A DNA stretch of 64,000 bases from an uncultured Acetobacteraceae bacterium (lineage in GTDB: Bacteria; Pseudomonadota; Alphaproteobacteria; Acetobacterales; Acetobacteraceae), in the NCBI GenBank assembly GCA_903918195.1, contig CAIXDS010000022.1, forward strand, positions 1 to 64,000, read 5' to 3'. The translations under genes were made by a program, and so were the position numbers. Position 1 is the stretch's first letter. Every line of letters starts with the position of its first letter. This document shows positions 34,437 to 43,312 of this stretch, piece after piece. Below the pieces are notes generated by a model. It was not told the origin of the DNA, did no database searches, and was given only the letters and a program-made list of their open reading frames with translations.

Positions 34437-35012
34437 CTACCCGCGCGCCGCCCGCTCGGCGGCATCGGCTGCGTCGGCGAAGCGTTCCTGCAGCCAGGCA
34501 TTCTCCACCCGCAGCCCGGCGGCCACGTCGCGCGCCCATTGCACGTATTCCAGCCGGCGCGACATGCCCCAGTTGGCCGGCGGGCTGACCGCCATGGTCG
34601 CCAGATTGCTGGTCTTGTCCGCCAGCTTGAGAAGCGCGGCACGCGGCGACTTCTCCGCCGCGTGTTCGACCTGCAGGCGCTTGCGCTGCTCCTTGGGCAG
34701 CGATTTGTCATCGGTCGCTTCCATCACCAGGGCGGCCACGTCCTCGCCGAACTCCTGGGCGATGGCGGCGCGGCTGACCGGCTGGTCCTCGATGGCGTCG
34801 TGCAGCAGGGCGGCGACCACCAGGTTAGGATCGTGCCCGCCAGTGGCTTCGGCGACCAGGCGGGCAACCTCCAGCAGGTGATTGATGTAGGGCTCCTGTG
34901 CGGTGCCCTTGCGGCGCTGGGCGCTGTGCCAGTGGGCGGCCCGTTCGGCGGCCTTCAGCACGGTGGTCAGGGTGTTCAGAACATGTCTCCCGGCCGCCGC
35001 CCGGGCGGGCAA
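34437..35012 (-). CDS. HD-domain phosphohydrolase, RelA/SpoT hydrolase-like
   Basis: 191 residues. An HD domain of the SpoT-hydrolase/MESH1 type: AAHWHSAQRRKGTAQEPYINHLLEVARLV (first histidine region), VVAALLHDAIEDQP (HD metal pair), and KLADKTSNLATM. Single-domain proteins of this kind hydrolyse (p)ppGpp or NADPH. Start is uncertain: TTG 35012, directly after the upstream stop, gives the longest form; a GTG inside is also possible. Probably cotranscribed with the metallopeptidase gene. Confidence 0.75.
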   Translation of the reverse strand: MPARAAAGRHVLNTLTTVLKAAERAAHWHSAQRRKGTAQEPYINHLLEVARLVAEATGGHDPNLVVAALLHDAIEDQPVSRAAIAQEFGEDVAALVMEATDDKSLPKEQRKRLQVEHAAEKSPRAALLKLADKTSNLATMAVSPPANWGMSRRLEYVQWARDVAAGLRVENAWLQERFADAADAAERAARG

Positions 35013-35714
35013 TCACCCCACCCGCAGCAGGCGCGGCCCTTGTGCACGAAGCCATTCCACCGCCGCCACGGTGTGCGGCGTGAGGTCCGCCACCAGGGCC
35101 CAAAAGCGCGGGCCATGGTTCATGTGGCGCAGATGCGCCACCTCGTGCGCTGCCACGTAGTCCTGCACGAAGCGCGGCGCCATCGTCAGCCGCCAGGAAA
35201 ACGACAGGTTGCGGTTGGCGGCGCAACTGCCCCAGCGGCTGCGGGTATCCTTCACCGCCACCCGGCGCGGCTGCACCTGGGCGGCCTCCGCCTTGGCGGC
35301 CACCAGCGCCGACATGCCCCGGCGGGCTTCGGCGCGGAAGAAGTCCGCCACCCGGCGGGGCAGGAACGCGGCATCGCCGGTGACCAGGATCTCGCCCTCC
35401 TCCACCCAAACCACCCCGCGGGCTGCCGGCATGTGGCGGATGCGATGGTCGATGCCGTGCAGCGGCACCAGGGCGCCATCGGCGAAGGGGATGGCGCCGG
35501 GCAACGCGGCCAAGCGCTCGGCCACCCACTTGGCGTGGTCCATCAGCAGCGCCATGCCCGCCATTCGCCCGGCACGGGGCGGCAGCGTGACCACCACGGC
35601 ACCGCCGCGCGGGTCGATCCGCAGGCTCACGCGACGCGCCCGCCGGCTGCGCCGCCACTCGACCCGCGCCGGGCCGCCCGGGAGCGAGAGAATTTCTGAA
35701 CTTGCAGAATTCAT
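35013..35714 (-). CDS. YgjP/UPF (DUF45) family zinc metallopeptidase
   Basis: 233 residues. Has the DUF45 signature KDTRSRWGSCAANRNLSFSWRL and the zinc motif HEVAHLRHMNHGPRFW (HExxH, here HEVAH, with a third histidine nine residues on). Related YgjP proteins are SprT/M48-like with poorly known substrates. ATG 35714 is used; a TTG at 35750 with GGAAG upstream is in frame and may be the real start. Confidence 0.82.
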   Translation of the reverse strand: MNSASSEILSLPGGPARVEWRRSRRARRVSLRIDPRGGAVVVTLPPRAGRMAGMALLMDHAKWVAERLAALPGAIPFADGALVPLHGIDHRIRHMPAARGVVWVEEGEILVTGDAAFLPRRVADFFRAEARRGMSALVAAKAEAAQVQPRRVAVKDTRSRWGSCAANRNLSFSWRLTMAPRFVQDYVAAHEVAHLRHMNHGPRFWALVADLTPHTVAAVEWLRAQGPRLLRVG

Positions 35715-35780
35715 CACGCGCAGAGTGGCAAGTCTTGCGGGTGCTAGCAATGACTTCCGTGTGCTTGGAAGACAATTAAG

Positions 35781-35882
35781 GAAGGCCAGGGCTCTGCCCT
35801 GGACCTGCCAAGGGCCGAGAGGCCCTTGGAACCCATTCCCTTAAGTGAAGGGGTCCAGGGGCAGAGCCCCTGGCCTTGCCTT
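35781..35882. repeat. Triple GC-rich hairpin array
   Basis: Three consecutive perfect hairpins: 35786-35792/35796-35802 (TCT loop), 35808-35816/35821-35829 (GAGA loop) and 35855-35862/35866-35873 (AGA loop). It lies between the start of the metallopeptidase gene and the stop of the DapA-like gene. Largest member of the dispersed family with the array at 45.6 kb. Confidence 0.75.
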
Positions 35883-36798
35883 ACTCCGCCACCAGCGTCA
35901 CGCCGCACGCATCGAACGCGGCAAACAGTCTCGCCTCCTGGTCTGCCGACAGCTTCAGAAGCGGCGGGCGGATATTGAGCCAGGACGGATCGCCCGTGTG
36001 GCGCGCCACCAGCGCCTTCAGCCCCGGGATCAGCGCGGTCGAGGTTACCGCGTGGCGGATCGCCGACAGCGTTACCTGCGCGTCCGCCCCGGCCTGGCGG
36101 TCCCAGTTCTGGCAGACCAGCGCCGATACCGCGCTGCCCACATTGGCGGCGGCGGTGACGCAGCCCGCGCCGCCCTCCTGCAACAGGGCGTGCAACGCGC
36201 TGTCGTCGCCGCAATACACCTCGAATCCGTCGCGGGCGTAGTGCTCGGCATACAGCCGCGTGTTGGAAAAATCGCCGCTGGAATCCTTGATGCCCTTCAC
36301 CTTGCCCGGATAGGCTCGCAGCAGGCGCCCGATCAGGTCGAGGTCGAACGGCACCGCCGACTGGGCCGGGAAATGATACAGATAAATGCCGATGTCGCCG
36401 CCGACGCGCTGGATCACCTCGCTGAAATAGGCGAACAGACCGTCATCGGAGGGGTTCTTGTAGAAGAAGGGCGGCAGCAGCAGGGCGCCGCGGCAGCCCA
36501 GTTCCCCGGCCCGCCGGGTCAGCAGCACGGTGTCGGTCAGCGCCGTGGTGCCGGTGCCGGGCAGCATGCGCGTGGCCGGGATGCCGCGCTCGGCCAGCCC
36601 CTCCATCACCGAAAGGCGCTCGGCGATGCCCAGGCTGTTGGCCTCGCCGGTGGTGCCCAGCACGGCCAGCCCGTTGCAGCCATTGGCCAGCAGCCAAGTG
36701 CCGTGCCGCGCCATGCGGTCGAGGTCCACCGACAGGTCGTGGTTCATGGGGGTCAGCACGGCCGCGTTCACGCCGGCGAACAGGGCATCGCGCATCAT
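35881..36798 (-). CDS. DapA-family pyruvate aldolase (dihydrodipicolinate synthase-like)
   Basis: 305-residue (beta/alpha)8 protein with an intact active site: TTGE at 49-52, tyrosine 141 in YLYHFP, and the Schiff-base lysine 171 in KGIKDSSGD. The family condenses or cleaves pyruvate-containing substrates (DapA, N-acetylneuraminate lyase, 2-keto-3-deoxy-sugar aldolases). YHFP in place of YNxP suggests it is not true DapA. GGAGGAA precedes the start, which overlaps the YcgN-like stop (ATGA). Compare with the lysine-less paralogue at 8931-9821. Confidence 0.82.
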   Translation of the reverse strand: MMRDALFAGVNAAVLTPMNHDLSVDLDRMARHGTWLLANGCNGLAVLGTTGEANSLGIAERLSVMEGLAERGIPATRMLPGTGTTALTDTVLLTRRAGELGCRGALLLPPFFYKNPSDDGLFAYFSEVIQRVGGDIGIYLYHFPAQSAVPFDLDLIGRLLRAYPGKVKGIKDSSGDFSNTRLYAEHYARDGFEVYCGDDSALHALLQEGGAGCVTAAANVGSAVSALVCQNWDRQAGADAQVTLSAIRHAVTSTALIPGLKALVARHTGDPSWLNIRPPLLKLSADQEARLFAAFDACGVTLVAE

Positions 36799-37298
36799 GG
36801 CGGCAGTTCCTCCGTGGTGGACTTCGCGTCGGGCTGGACCGGCCGGGCACGCGGCACGCGGCCGGGCCACGCGACGATATGGCACTCCAGCGCGCCGGCC
36901 TGCCGTTCGCTGACCGCACGGCCCTGCACCGAGACGCCGGCGCGGTGCACCGTCTCGGGGTCGCCCGAGACCAGGGGATGCCACCAAGCCAGGTCACGGC
37001 CCTCGGCGAGGCGGCGATAAGCGCAGGACGGCGGCAGCCAGTCGATCTCAGCCAGCACTTTCGGCGTCAGGCTGACGCAGTCCGGCACCCGGCGGCGGCG
37101 GCGGGCGTAATCGCTGCAGCGGCAGGAGTCGAGGTCGAGCAGGCGGCAGGCGACGTTGGTGAAGCTGAGAGCGCCGGTGTCCTCGTAGCGCAGCTTGTGC
37201 AGGCAGCAACGGCCGCAGCCGTCGCACAGGCTCTCCCACTCCTCGCGTGTCATCTCGTCGAGGCGGCGGGTCTTCCAGAACGGAGCGGTGCGCGGCAT
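36795..37298 (-). CDS. YcgN/UPF0260 family cysteine-cluster protein
   Basis: 167 residues with the conserved cysteines of the family: [44 protein letters not shown], then [16 protein letters not shown]. The CxxCxxCC cluster probably binds a metal or iron-sulfur centre. Function unknown, though the family is widely conserved in proteobacteria. ATGA overlap with the following aldolase gene indicates an operon. Confidence 0.85.
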   Translation of the reverse strand: MPRTAPFWKTRRLDEMTREEWESLCDGCGRCCLHKLRYEDTGALSFTNVACRLLDLDSCRCSDYARRRRRVPDCVSLTPKVLAEIDWLPPSCAYRRLAEGRDLAWWHPLVSGDPETVHRAGVSVQGRAVSERQAGALECHIVAWPGRVPRARPVQPDAKSTTEELPP

Positions 37299-37349
37299 GC
37301 CTGGGCAGATTACGCCAGCACCGTCATTCCTGCTACTCGCCAGAACCTG

Positions 37350-38024
37350 CTACTCGCCCGAGAAGCGACCCATCACCTCGCGCAGCGGCTGGGCGCCGGG
37401 ATTGCTGCCCTCGCCCTGCAGCACGATTTGCTGGGCGCCGATCGGGTGGCCGTAATAGGCCTCGTTCCAGTCGCTGCGCACGCCGATCAGGCTGCCATCC
37501 AGCGCCACCCCGATGAACAAGCCGCGGGCACGCGAGAAGGCGACAATGTCGGCATTGAAGGCCGCGGTGGTGGAGCCCTGCACGCCTGCGCCGAGGGTGG
37601 CAAAGGCGACCCCGGCATCGGCGCCGATCTTGAACTGGCTGTCCAGCAGGGCATGCAGCCCCTTCTCGGTCAGCACGATGAACAGAATCTCGGAATCCTG
37701 GATGCCGATCTGCAGGCCGAAACTGCCGCTGCCCATGCCGTAGAAGGCGGGCGCGGTCCAACCGGTCTGCAACCGCCCGACCATGACGCAGCCGCCGCCC
37801 TGGCCGCCGAGGAAGAAACCGGCCTTGAACACGCGCGGGCAGATCAACGCCCCGCGGGCGCGGCGGATCAGGCTGCGGCCATCGCCGGAACCGCCCTCGC
37901 CTAGCATCTCCTGCACGGCCAGGGTGGCGCGGTCCACCAGCGTCTGCTGTTCGGTCTGCGCCCGCGCGGCCAGCGGCGACAGAGCCAGCACGGCGGCAAG
38001 CATGGCAACGAGGGGTCGGGTCAT
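37350..38024 (-). CDS. SYLF/Ysc84 lipid-binding domain protein, exported
   Basis: 224 residues. A signal peptide (RPLVAMLAAVLALSPLAARA) precedes a SYLF domain: RRARGALICPRVFKAGFFLGGQGGGCVMV, FYGMGSGSFGLQIGIQDSEILFIVLTEKGL, and the closing SRARGLFIGVALDGSLI with a YYG turn. SYLF domains bind phosphoinositides in eukaryotes; bacterial forms are periplasmic or outer-membrane associated and of unknown role. Confidence 0.82.
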   Translation of the reverse strand: MTRPLVAMLAAVLALSPLAARAQTEQQTLVDRATLAVQEMLGEGGSGDGRSLIRRARGALICPRVFKAGFFLGGQGGGCVMVGRLQTGWTAPAFYGMGSGSFGLQIGIQDSEILFIVLTEKGLHALLDSQFKIGADAGVAFATLGAGVQGSTTAAFNADIVAFSRARGLFIGVALDGSLIGVRSDWNEAYYGHPIGAQQIVLQGEGSNPGAQPLREVMGRFSGE

Positions 38025-38167
38025 GGGGCTGCATTTCCCGGGCTTGGGATCATGGTGACGTCGGGGAGCGAATGGACGCCGCACTGTGCGGCGACGGGAG
38101 GTTGGCGGGCAAGCTTGATGTCGGGTGGCAGGCGATAGGTCAGCGGCGCCGCGCCCGGACGCGGCCT

Positions 38168-38971
38168 TCACGGCGCCGGGGAAGGTTCCGTCTCGTCGCC
38201 GGCGCGCGCCGGCCCGAGCGTACGTATCGACGATCCGCCACGCGGCGGCAGGACCAGGGTGCGAACCGGCGCCTCCTCGGCGGGCGGTGGCGGCGGGGCG
38301 GGCGGATTCCAGCCAAAGGCACGCAGCAATTCGGTATCGGTCAGCGCCCGCGTGGCCCGGCGCGGGTCCGGCGCGGCCAGCACCTTCATCTGCACATAGA
38401 GCCGGCCGAAGCCGAGCGAATGGCGCTTTTCCAACGCCGCGTTCGCCGCGGCAAACAGCAGCCGCGCCAGCGAGGTGAACACATACACCAGCCCGCAACT
38501 CAGCGCTGCCAGGATGGCCGAGCGCAACGTCCACAGCACCACCCCCTGCCAGGCGGCGGCCTCCTGGGTGGCATGGTCGGCGGCGGCACCGGTCAGCCAG
38601 ACCAGCGCCACCACGGCCACCACCACGTCCATCAGCACGCAGCCGGCAGCGCCGATGCCGCACCACAGGGCGCGCTGGCGAAGCTGGATCTGGGCCTTCT
38701 CGACAAACACGTTGAGCGCCGCGATTTCGGCGGTGGCGGTGGGATCGACCTGGGCGCCTGGCTTGGTGGTCTGGCTCGCCTTCTCGAAGCTCTTGCGGGC
38801 GAAGCGGTAGAGTTCGTCGTTCTCCTCGACGCCGGCGCGCACCTGGTCGGAGCCGGTGGTGTGCAGCAGGCGGTCGCGCGCCCGGATGATCCAACCGGGC
38901 GGACCGGCCACCGCCGCCCAGACAGGCAGACCCACAACGACCAGCAGAAGCAGCAGCGTCGCCGTTGTCAT
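38168..38971 (-). CDS. Membrane protein with coiled and proline-rich regions, unknown function
   Basis: 267 residues: an N-terminal transmembrane helix (TLLLLLVVVGLPVWAAVA), a helical cytoplasmic or periplasmic segment with a heptad-like pattern (30-90), two further hydrophobic stretches (about 100-128 and 145-170), and a proline/acidic tail (NPPAPPPPPAEEAP). No family recognised. A 143-bp gap separates it from the SYLF gene downstream. Confidence 0.6.
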   Translation of the reverse strand: MTTATLLLLLVVVGLPVWAAVAGPPGWIIRARDRLLHTTGSDQVRAGVEENDELYRFARKSFEKASQTTKPGAQVDPTATAEIAALNVFVEKAQIQLRQRALWCGIGAAGCVLMDVVVAVVALVWLTGAAADHATQEAAAWQGVVLWTLRSAILAALSCGLVYVFTSLARLLFAAANAALEKRHSLGFGRLYVQMKVLAAPDPRRATRALTDTELLRAFGWNPPAPPPPPAEEAPVRTLVLPPRGGSSIRTLGPARAGDETEPSPAP

Positions 38972-39059
38972 CGCATTTTCCCGGAGCTTTAAGGATGCGC
39001 GCGCGGTTTGATCATCACAATTGATACCGGAGGCCGGCTTCGGCCACAACCTCGCGGCA

Positions 39060-39530
39060 TTACACCGCCTCGGCAAGCAGATGCGTCACCCGCGCGCCGG
39101 TGCCGGCATGGATCAGGCCGGCCAGGATGTCGCGGTGGCACATTTTGTGGTCGCGCTCGAAGCAGAGCAGGCAAGCAGGCGATTCGCGGCTGATCGCCAC
39201 CGCGCGCGCCAGCTCGGCCTGCGGCTCCGGCGCCTGCATGTGGGCGTCGAAGATGCGGTGCATGCTGGCCGCATCGCCCCGCCGCGCCGCCTCGCGGCCT
39301 GGCTTGGGCGTGCCGAGCGCGCGCAGATGGGTGTAATGCAGCCCCGCCGCCAATGCCGCCGCCTCCAACTGGCGGCGGGAGAAGCCGGGCTTGCGGGAAC
39401 TCGGCACCGCACGCACGTCCACCAGATGAGCGACCCCGGCCTGTTGCAGCGCCGCGATGACGCGGTCCACCGTGGTGCCCTCGTAGCCGATCGTAAAAAG
39501 TCCGGGCGTAAAGAGTCCGGGCGTGCTCAC
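39060..39530 (-). CDS. DUF488 family protein
   Basis: 156 residues with the DUF488 pattern: FTIGYEGTTVDRVIAAL, HLVDVRAVPSSRKPGFS, YTHLRALGTP, and the cysteine-rich LLCFERDHKMCHRDILA. The N-terminus holds a 15-bp tandem duplication encoding TPGLF twice (TPGLFTPGLF). GTG 39530 overlaps the stop of the lipoprotein gene (GTGA). Function unknown; some members are linked to nucleic-acid or metal chemistry through the FERxxxxCHR motif. Confidence 0.82.
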   Translation of the reverse strand: MSTPGLFTPGLFTIGYEGTTVDRVIAALQQAGVAHLVDVRAVPSSRKPGFSRRQLEAAALAAGLHYTHLRALGTPKPGREAARRGDAASMHRIFDAHMQAPEPQAELARAVAISRESPACLLCFERDHKMCHRDILAGLIHAGTGARVTHLLAEAV

Positions 39531-39832
39531 TGGCGGGGCAGTTCCACGCCGCCGCCCTCCCCGGGACCGCCGCGCTGCAGCATGCAGCGTTGAACCGCCT
39601 GACGCTTCGCTGCCGCCAGCCGCTGGTTCCAGGCCAGTGACGCGTAGTTTACCGATCCGGCGGCGGTGGCCAACACGTCCTTGACCAGGGGATCGTCGAA
39701 GGCGGCGCGTTCGCACTCGCCGCGCAGCGTATCGGCCGAAGTGTTGTTATAGACAGCATAGGGGCGGCTGAACGGCTTGCTGACGCAGCCGGCGATCAGC
39801 AGCAGACCGGCGAGAAGCAGAAAAAATCTCAT
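39527..39832 (-). CDS. Small lipoprotein, unknown function
   Basis: 101 residues with a lipoprotein signal (RFFLLLAGLLLIAGC; lipobox IAGC). The mature part has a second and third cysteine (GECERA, QRCMLQ) and ends in a glycine-rich tail. It is translationally coupled to nudC upstream (ATGA) and the DUF488 gene downstream (GTGA). No known domain. Confidence 0.65.
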   Translation of the reverse strand: MRFFLLLAGLLLIAGCVSKPFSRPYAVYNNTSADTLRGECERAAFDDPLVKDVLATAAGSVNYASLAWNQRLAAAKRQAVQRCMLQRGGPGEGGGVELPRQ

Positions 39833-40767
39833 GGTGCCGCCATCCAGTCCTCGATCAGCCGCCGGGCGATGCTGTCCGGGCGCGGCAGGCTGAAACCGTG
39901 CGCCTGGGGGTCGCGGATCTGCGCGCGGGAAAACCAGCGCGCGTCCTGCAATTCGGTCGGGTCGATGGTGATCTCCTCCGAGAGCGCTTCGGCATGGAAG
40001 CCCAGCATGATACTGGCCGGGAAAGGCCAGGGCTGGCTGCTGTGATAGTGCACCCGCCCCACCCGCACGCCGGACTCCTCCGCCACCTCGCGCGCCACCG
40101 CCTCCTCCAGGCTTTCGCCCGGCTCCACGAAGCCGGCCAGGGTCGAATACATCGTGCTGGCCGGGAAGCGGCTGGAATGGCCGAGCAGGGCGCAGTCGCC
40201 ACGGTACACCAGCATGATGACGGCCGGGTCGGTGCGCGGGAAATGGCTGGCCTCGCACGCCGTGCAGTGCATCAGGTGGCCGGCGCTGCGCGCCTCGCAG
40301 GGCGCACCGCAGACACCGCAGAAGCGGTGGCGGCTGCGCCAGTGCAGCAGCCCGCGCGCATGCGCAAGCACCGAGGCGTCGGCGCCGGGCAGCACGCCGG
40401 CCACCGCCCGCAGATCGATGAAGCTGCCGGGTTCGCCCGGCAGCAGCGACAGCGGGTCCTCGGCGGCACTGATGTCCACGGCGAACACGGGATGCTCGCC
40501 CTGCAGCCCGAGGAAGGCCCACGCACCGCCGACCGCCTCACCCGGCCGGCGCAGCAAGGCAGCCGCGGCGCCGTAAAGGAACACCGCCTCCGGCCGGCCC
40601 GTCTCCACCGCGCGCATCAGGTTGCGGCTGCGCCAGACCGGCACGAACAGTGTTTCCGCATGATCCAGGGCGGCGGCGACCCAGACCGCATCCTCGCGCC
40701 GCCCGGCCGCGCGGTCGAGCAGGCTGCCCGTGTACGTGTTGGGTCGGGTGGCGAGGATCGGGGTCAC
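39829..40767 (-). CDS. nudC: NADH pyrophosphatase / NAD-capped RNA decapping hydrolase
   Basis: 312 residues. A zinc ribbon (FCGVCGAPCEARSAGHLMHCTAC) precedes the Nudix domain with the box GFVEPGESLEEAVAREVAEESGV, and the NudC-specific SQPWPFPASIMLGF follows. It hydrolyses NADH to NMNH and AMP and removes NAD caps from RNA. GTG 40767 is the best-fitting start, but its ribosome site is poor. Its start lies close to the divergently read SRP RNA promoter. Confidence 0.9.
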   Translation of the reverse strand: MTPILATRPNTYTGSLLDRAAGRREDAVWVAAALDHAETLFVPVWRSRNLMRAVETGRPEAVFLYGAAAALLRRPGEAVGGAWAFLGLQGEHPVFAVDISAAEDPLSLLPGEPGSFIDLRAVAGVLPGADASVLAHARGLLHWRSRHRFCGVCGAPCEARSAGHLMHCTACEASHFPRTDPAVIMLVYRGDCALLGHSSRFPASTMYSTLAGFVEPGESLEEAVAREVAEESGVRVGRVHYHSSQPWPFPASIMLGFHAEALSEEITIDPTELQDARWFSRAQIRDPQAHGFSLPRPDSIARRLIEDWMAAP

Positions 40768-40828
40768 GGGGAATCCATCGGGCGAAGCAGCCGCACGACC
40801 CTGCCACGCGGTTCGTGCACCGGCAACC

Positions 40829-40857
40829 TTGCGCCCGGACGCAGGATGGATGATATG
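40829..40857 (+). promoter_or_regulatory. Candidate promoter of the SRP RNA gene
   Basis: TTGCGC (40829-40834) and GATATG (40852-40857) are separated by 17 bp, and the RNA begins about 8 bp later. Position relative to the RNA 5' end supports it. Confidence 0.45.
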
Positions 40858-40864
40858 TGTCCGC

Positions 40865-40961
40865 GGGAGGTCGGCGGCGGACGGGCGCCTCGCCAACCCG
40901 GTCAGGTCCGGAAGGAAGCAGCCGCAACGAGTTTCCGCTCGGGTCGTTTGTCCGGCCTCCC
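40865..40961 (+). ncRNA. ffs: Signal recognition particle RNA, small bacterial type (4.5S)
   Basis: Contains the invariant apical-loop core GGTCAGGTCCGGAAGGAAGC (40900-40919), where Ffh binds, flanked by complementary arms. The 5' end (40865-40874) pairs with the 3' end (40952-40961) including one G-U pair, giving a single long hairpin of about 97 nt. With Ffh it targets nascent membrane proteins. The ends are estimated from base pairing. Placement just before dnaX is common in alphaproteobacteria. Confidence 0.93.
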
Positions 40962-41018
40962 ACCCGCCCTCCCCTTTGACCCTGAGGCCGCCGCGGCGGC
41001 CGGAGCCCGGCCCCGCGC

Positions 41019-42929
41019 ATGTCCGGCCTGTTCCAGGACGACCCGCCCCCGGCCGACGCCCTGCCCCCACCGCCCGCCGGACCGGGGCTGTTCGGCGAGG
41101 CCCTGCCCGCAGCGCCCCCCGCGGCGGCGCCCTATCGGGTGCTGGCGCGGAAATACCGCCCGACCAGCTTCAACGACATGATCGGCCAGGAGGCGATGGT
41201 GCGCACGCTGCGCAACGCCTTCGCCGCCGGCCGGGTGGCGCATGCTTTCATGCTCACCGGCGTGCGCGGAGTGGGCAAGACCACCACCGCCCGCATCATC
41301 GCCCGCGCGCTCAACTGCATCGGCCCGGACGGCAGCGGCGGCCCCACGGTGGACCCGTGCGGCGTGTGTCCAAACTGCACCGCCATCCTGGCCGACCGAC
41401 ATCCCGACGTGACCGAACTGGACGCCGCTTCCAACAACGGCATCGACGAGGTGCGCGCCATCGTCGATGCGGTGCGCTTCCGCCCCATGCAGGCGCGCAC
41501 CCGCGTGTTCATCCTCGACGAAGTGCACATGCTGTCGAAGCCGGCCTTCAACGCGTTGCTGAAAACGCTGGAAGAGCCGCCGCCGCATGTGAAGTTCGTG
41601 TTCGCCACCACCGAAATCCGCCGCGTGCCGGTGACCGTGCTGTCGCGCTGCCAGCGGTTTGACCTGCGCCGCATCTCGGTGGCCGAACTGTCCGCCCATT
41701 TCGCCGCCATCGTGGCGAAGGAGGGCGTCGCCGTTACGACCGAGGCGCTGACCATGATCGCCCGCGCGGCCGACGGCTCGGCGCGCGACGGGCTGTCGCT
41801 GCTCGACCAGGCGATTGCCCAGGCGGAACCGGGGGTGCCGATCGGCGCGGATATGGTTGCCGACATGCTGGGGCTGGCCGATCGGGCATCGGTGTTCGAC
41901 CTGTTCGAGGCGCTGATGGCAGGCAAGCCGGCCGATGTGCTGGCCGTCACCGACCGCGCCTACGCCCACGGTGCCGACCTCGGCGTGCTGCTGCAGGATT
42001 TGCTGGACCTGGTGCACACGCTGTCGCGGCTGAAATCGGTGCCGGCCCTGCGCGAGTCGGCCGAGTTGCCGGAAGCCGAACGCACAAGGGGCGCGGCCCT
42101 CGCCGAACGCCTGTCAATGGCTACCCTGGGACGGGCCTGGCAGATGCTGCTGAAGGGCATCGGCGAGGTGGAGGCGGCGCCGGACCGGCGGGCGGCGGCC
42201 GAGATGGTGCTGATCCGGCTGTGCCATGTGGCCGAGCTGCCGTCGCCGGGCGAACTGGTGCGCCGCCTGTCGCAGCTGCCACCAGCGGCGTCGGGTGCCA
42301 ATTCACCTGCCCCGGGGGCGCCCGGCCCCGCTACGCCGCGCGCGTGGGCGCCGCCATCCGGCAATGGCGGGCCAGCGCGTGCTGTCGCCAATGGGGGCGC
42401 GGTGGCGGCTGCGGCCCCCGCATCGGCGCCGCAACTGGCAGGCTTCCGCGACGTCGCCGCCCTGGTGGCCGAGCGCCGCGACCCGATCCTGCACGGCCAC
42501 CTCGTGCACTCCGTCCATCTGGTGCGCTTCGCCCCGCCGGTGATCGAGCTGCGCCCCGAGCCCGACGCCCCGCGCGACCTCGCCGCCCGCCTGGCCGCGG
42601 TGCTGACGGACGCCACCGGCACGCGCTGGACCATCGCGCTGTCGGCGGCACCGGGCGAGCCGACGCTGGCCGACCAGGGCAGCGCCGCCGATAGCGCCCG
42701 CCGGGTCGCCGCCGCGGCGCATCCGCTGGTGCGGGCCATTCTGGAGGCCTTTCCCGGCGCGCGCATCGAGGCGGTGCACGACGCCCGTGCCGACGCCTAT
42801 GGGCTTACCGCAGAGCCGGTGCTCGGCGGGCAGGCCGAATTCGACGGCCCTGAATTTGCCCCACCAGATGCCGAGTTTGTCGACGCCGACTTCGTGGACG
42901 CCGGGTTCGCGGACGGCCCCCCCCGATGA
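41019..42929 (+). CDS. dnaX: DNA polymerase III subunits gamma/tau
   Basis: 636 residues. Clamp-loader ATPase with RKYRPTSFNDMIGQEAMVRTL, Walker A TGVRGVGKTTTA, the zinc site (LNCIG...DPCGVCPNCTAI), Walker B FILDEVHMLSKPAFNALLKTLEEPP, and SRCQRFDLRR. A Pro/Ala-rich linker and a tau-type C-terminal domain follow. It bridges polymerase cores in the replisome. No clear slippery site was noted, so a separate gamma form is not predicted here. First of dnaX-ybaB-recR. Confidence 0.96.
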   Translation: MSGLFQDDPPPADALPPPPAGPGLFGEALPAAPPAAAPYRVLARKYRPTSFNDMIGQEAMVRTLRNAFAAGRVAHAFMLTGVRGVGKTTTARIIARALNCIGPDGSGGPTVDPCGVCPNCTAILADRHPDVTELDAASNNGIDEVRAIVDAVRFRPMQARTRVFILDEVHMLSKPAFNALLKTLEEPPPHVKFVFATTEIRRVPVTVLSRCQRFDLRRISVAELSAHFAAIVAKEGVAVTTEALTMIARAADGSARDGLSLLDQAIAQAEPGVPIGADMVADMLGLADRASVFDLFEALMAGKPADVLAVTDRAYAHGADLGVLLQDLLDLVHTLSRLKSVPALRESAELPEAERTRGAALAERLSMATLGRAWQMLLKGIGEVEAAPDRRAAAEMVLIRLCHVAELPSPGELVRRLSQLPPAASGANSPAPGAPGPATPRAWAPPSGNGGPARAVANGGAVAAAAPASAPQLAGFRDVAALVAERRDPILHGHLVHSVHLVRFAPPVIELRPEPDAPRDLAARLAAVLTDATGTRWTIALSAAPGEPTLADQGSAADSARRVAAAAHPLVRAILEAFPGARIEAVHDARADAYGLTAEPVLGGQAEFDGPEFAPPDAEFVDADFVDAGFADGPPR

Positions 42930-42945
42930 TTGGGAGAACTGACCG

Positions 42946-43269
42946 ATGAAGAACATCGCCGGCCTGATGAAGCAGGCTGCCCAGATGCAGAAGAAGATGG
43001 AGGAGATGCAGGTCGCGCTGGAATCCACCACGCACGAGGGCGTGGCCGGTGCCGGCATGGTCGCGGTTACGCTCAGCGGCAAGGGCGAGCTGAGGGCGGT
43101 GCGCATCGACCCCAAGCTGGCCGACCCGAACGAGATGGAGTTGCTGCAGGACCTGCTGGTGGCCGCCCACGCCGATGCGCGCCGCAAGCTGGAGGCGGCG
43201 GCCTCGGAGGAGATGCAGAAGGTCACCGGCGGTCTCAACCTGCCGGCCGGCATGAAGCTGCCGTTCTGA
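42946..43269 (+). CDS. ybaB: YbaB/EbfC nucleoid-associated protein
   Basis: 107 residues, YbaB/EbfC family: [15 protein letters not shown] helix, [10 protein letters not shown]-type strands ([20 protein letters not shown]), then [25 protein letters not shown]-binding dimer of the nucleoid. It starts 16 bp after dnaX and precedes recR, the usual order. Confidence 0.93.
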   Translation: MKNIAGLMKQAAQMQKKMEEMQVALESTTHEGVAGAGMVAVTLSGKGELRAVRIDPKLADPNEMELLQDLLVAAHADARRKLEAAASEEMQKVTGGLNLPAGMKLPF

Positions 43270-43312
43270 CCGGCGGGAGTCCCGGTCACGGGCGCCGCGG
43301 CGCCGGACAAAG

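Noticed and set aside
41019-42929. Programmed frameshift in dnaX producing a gamma subunit
   Set aside because: No A-rich slippery heptamer with a following stem was seen in the frame.
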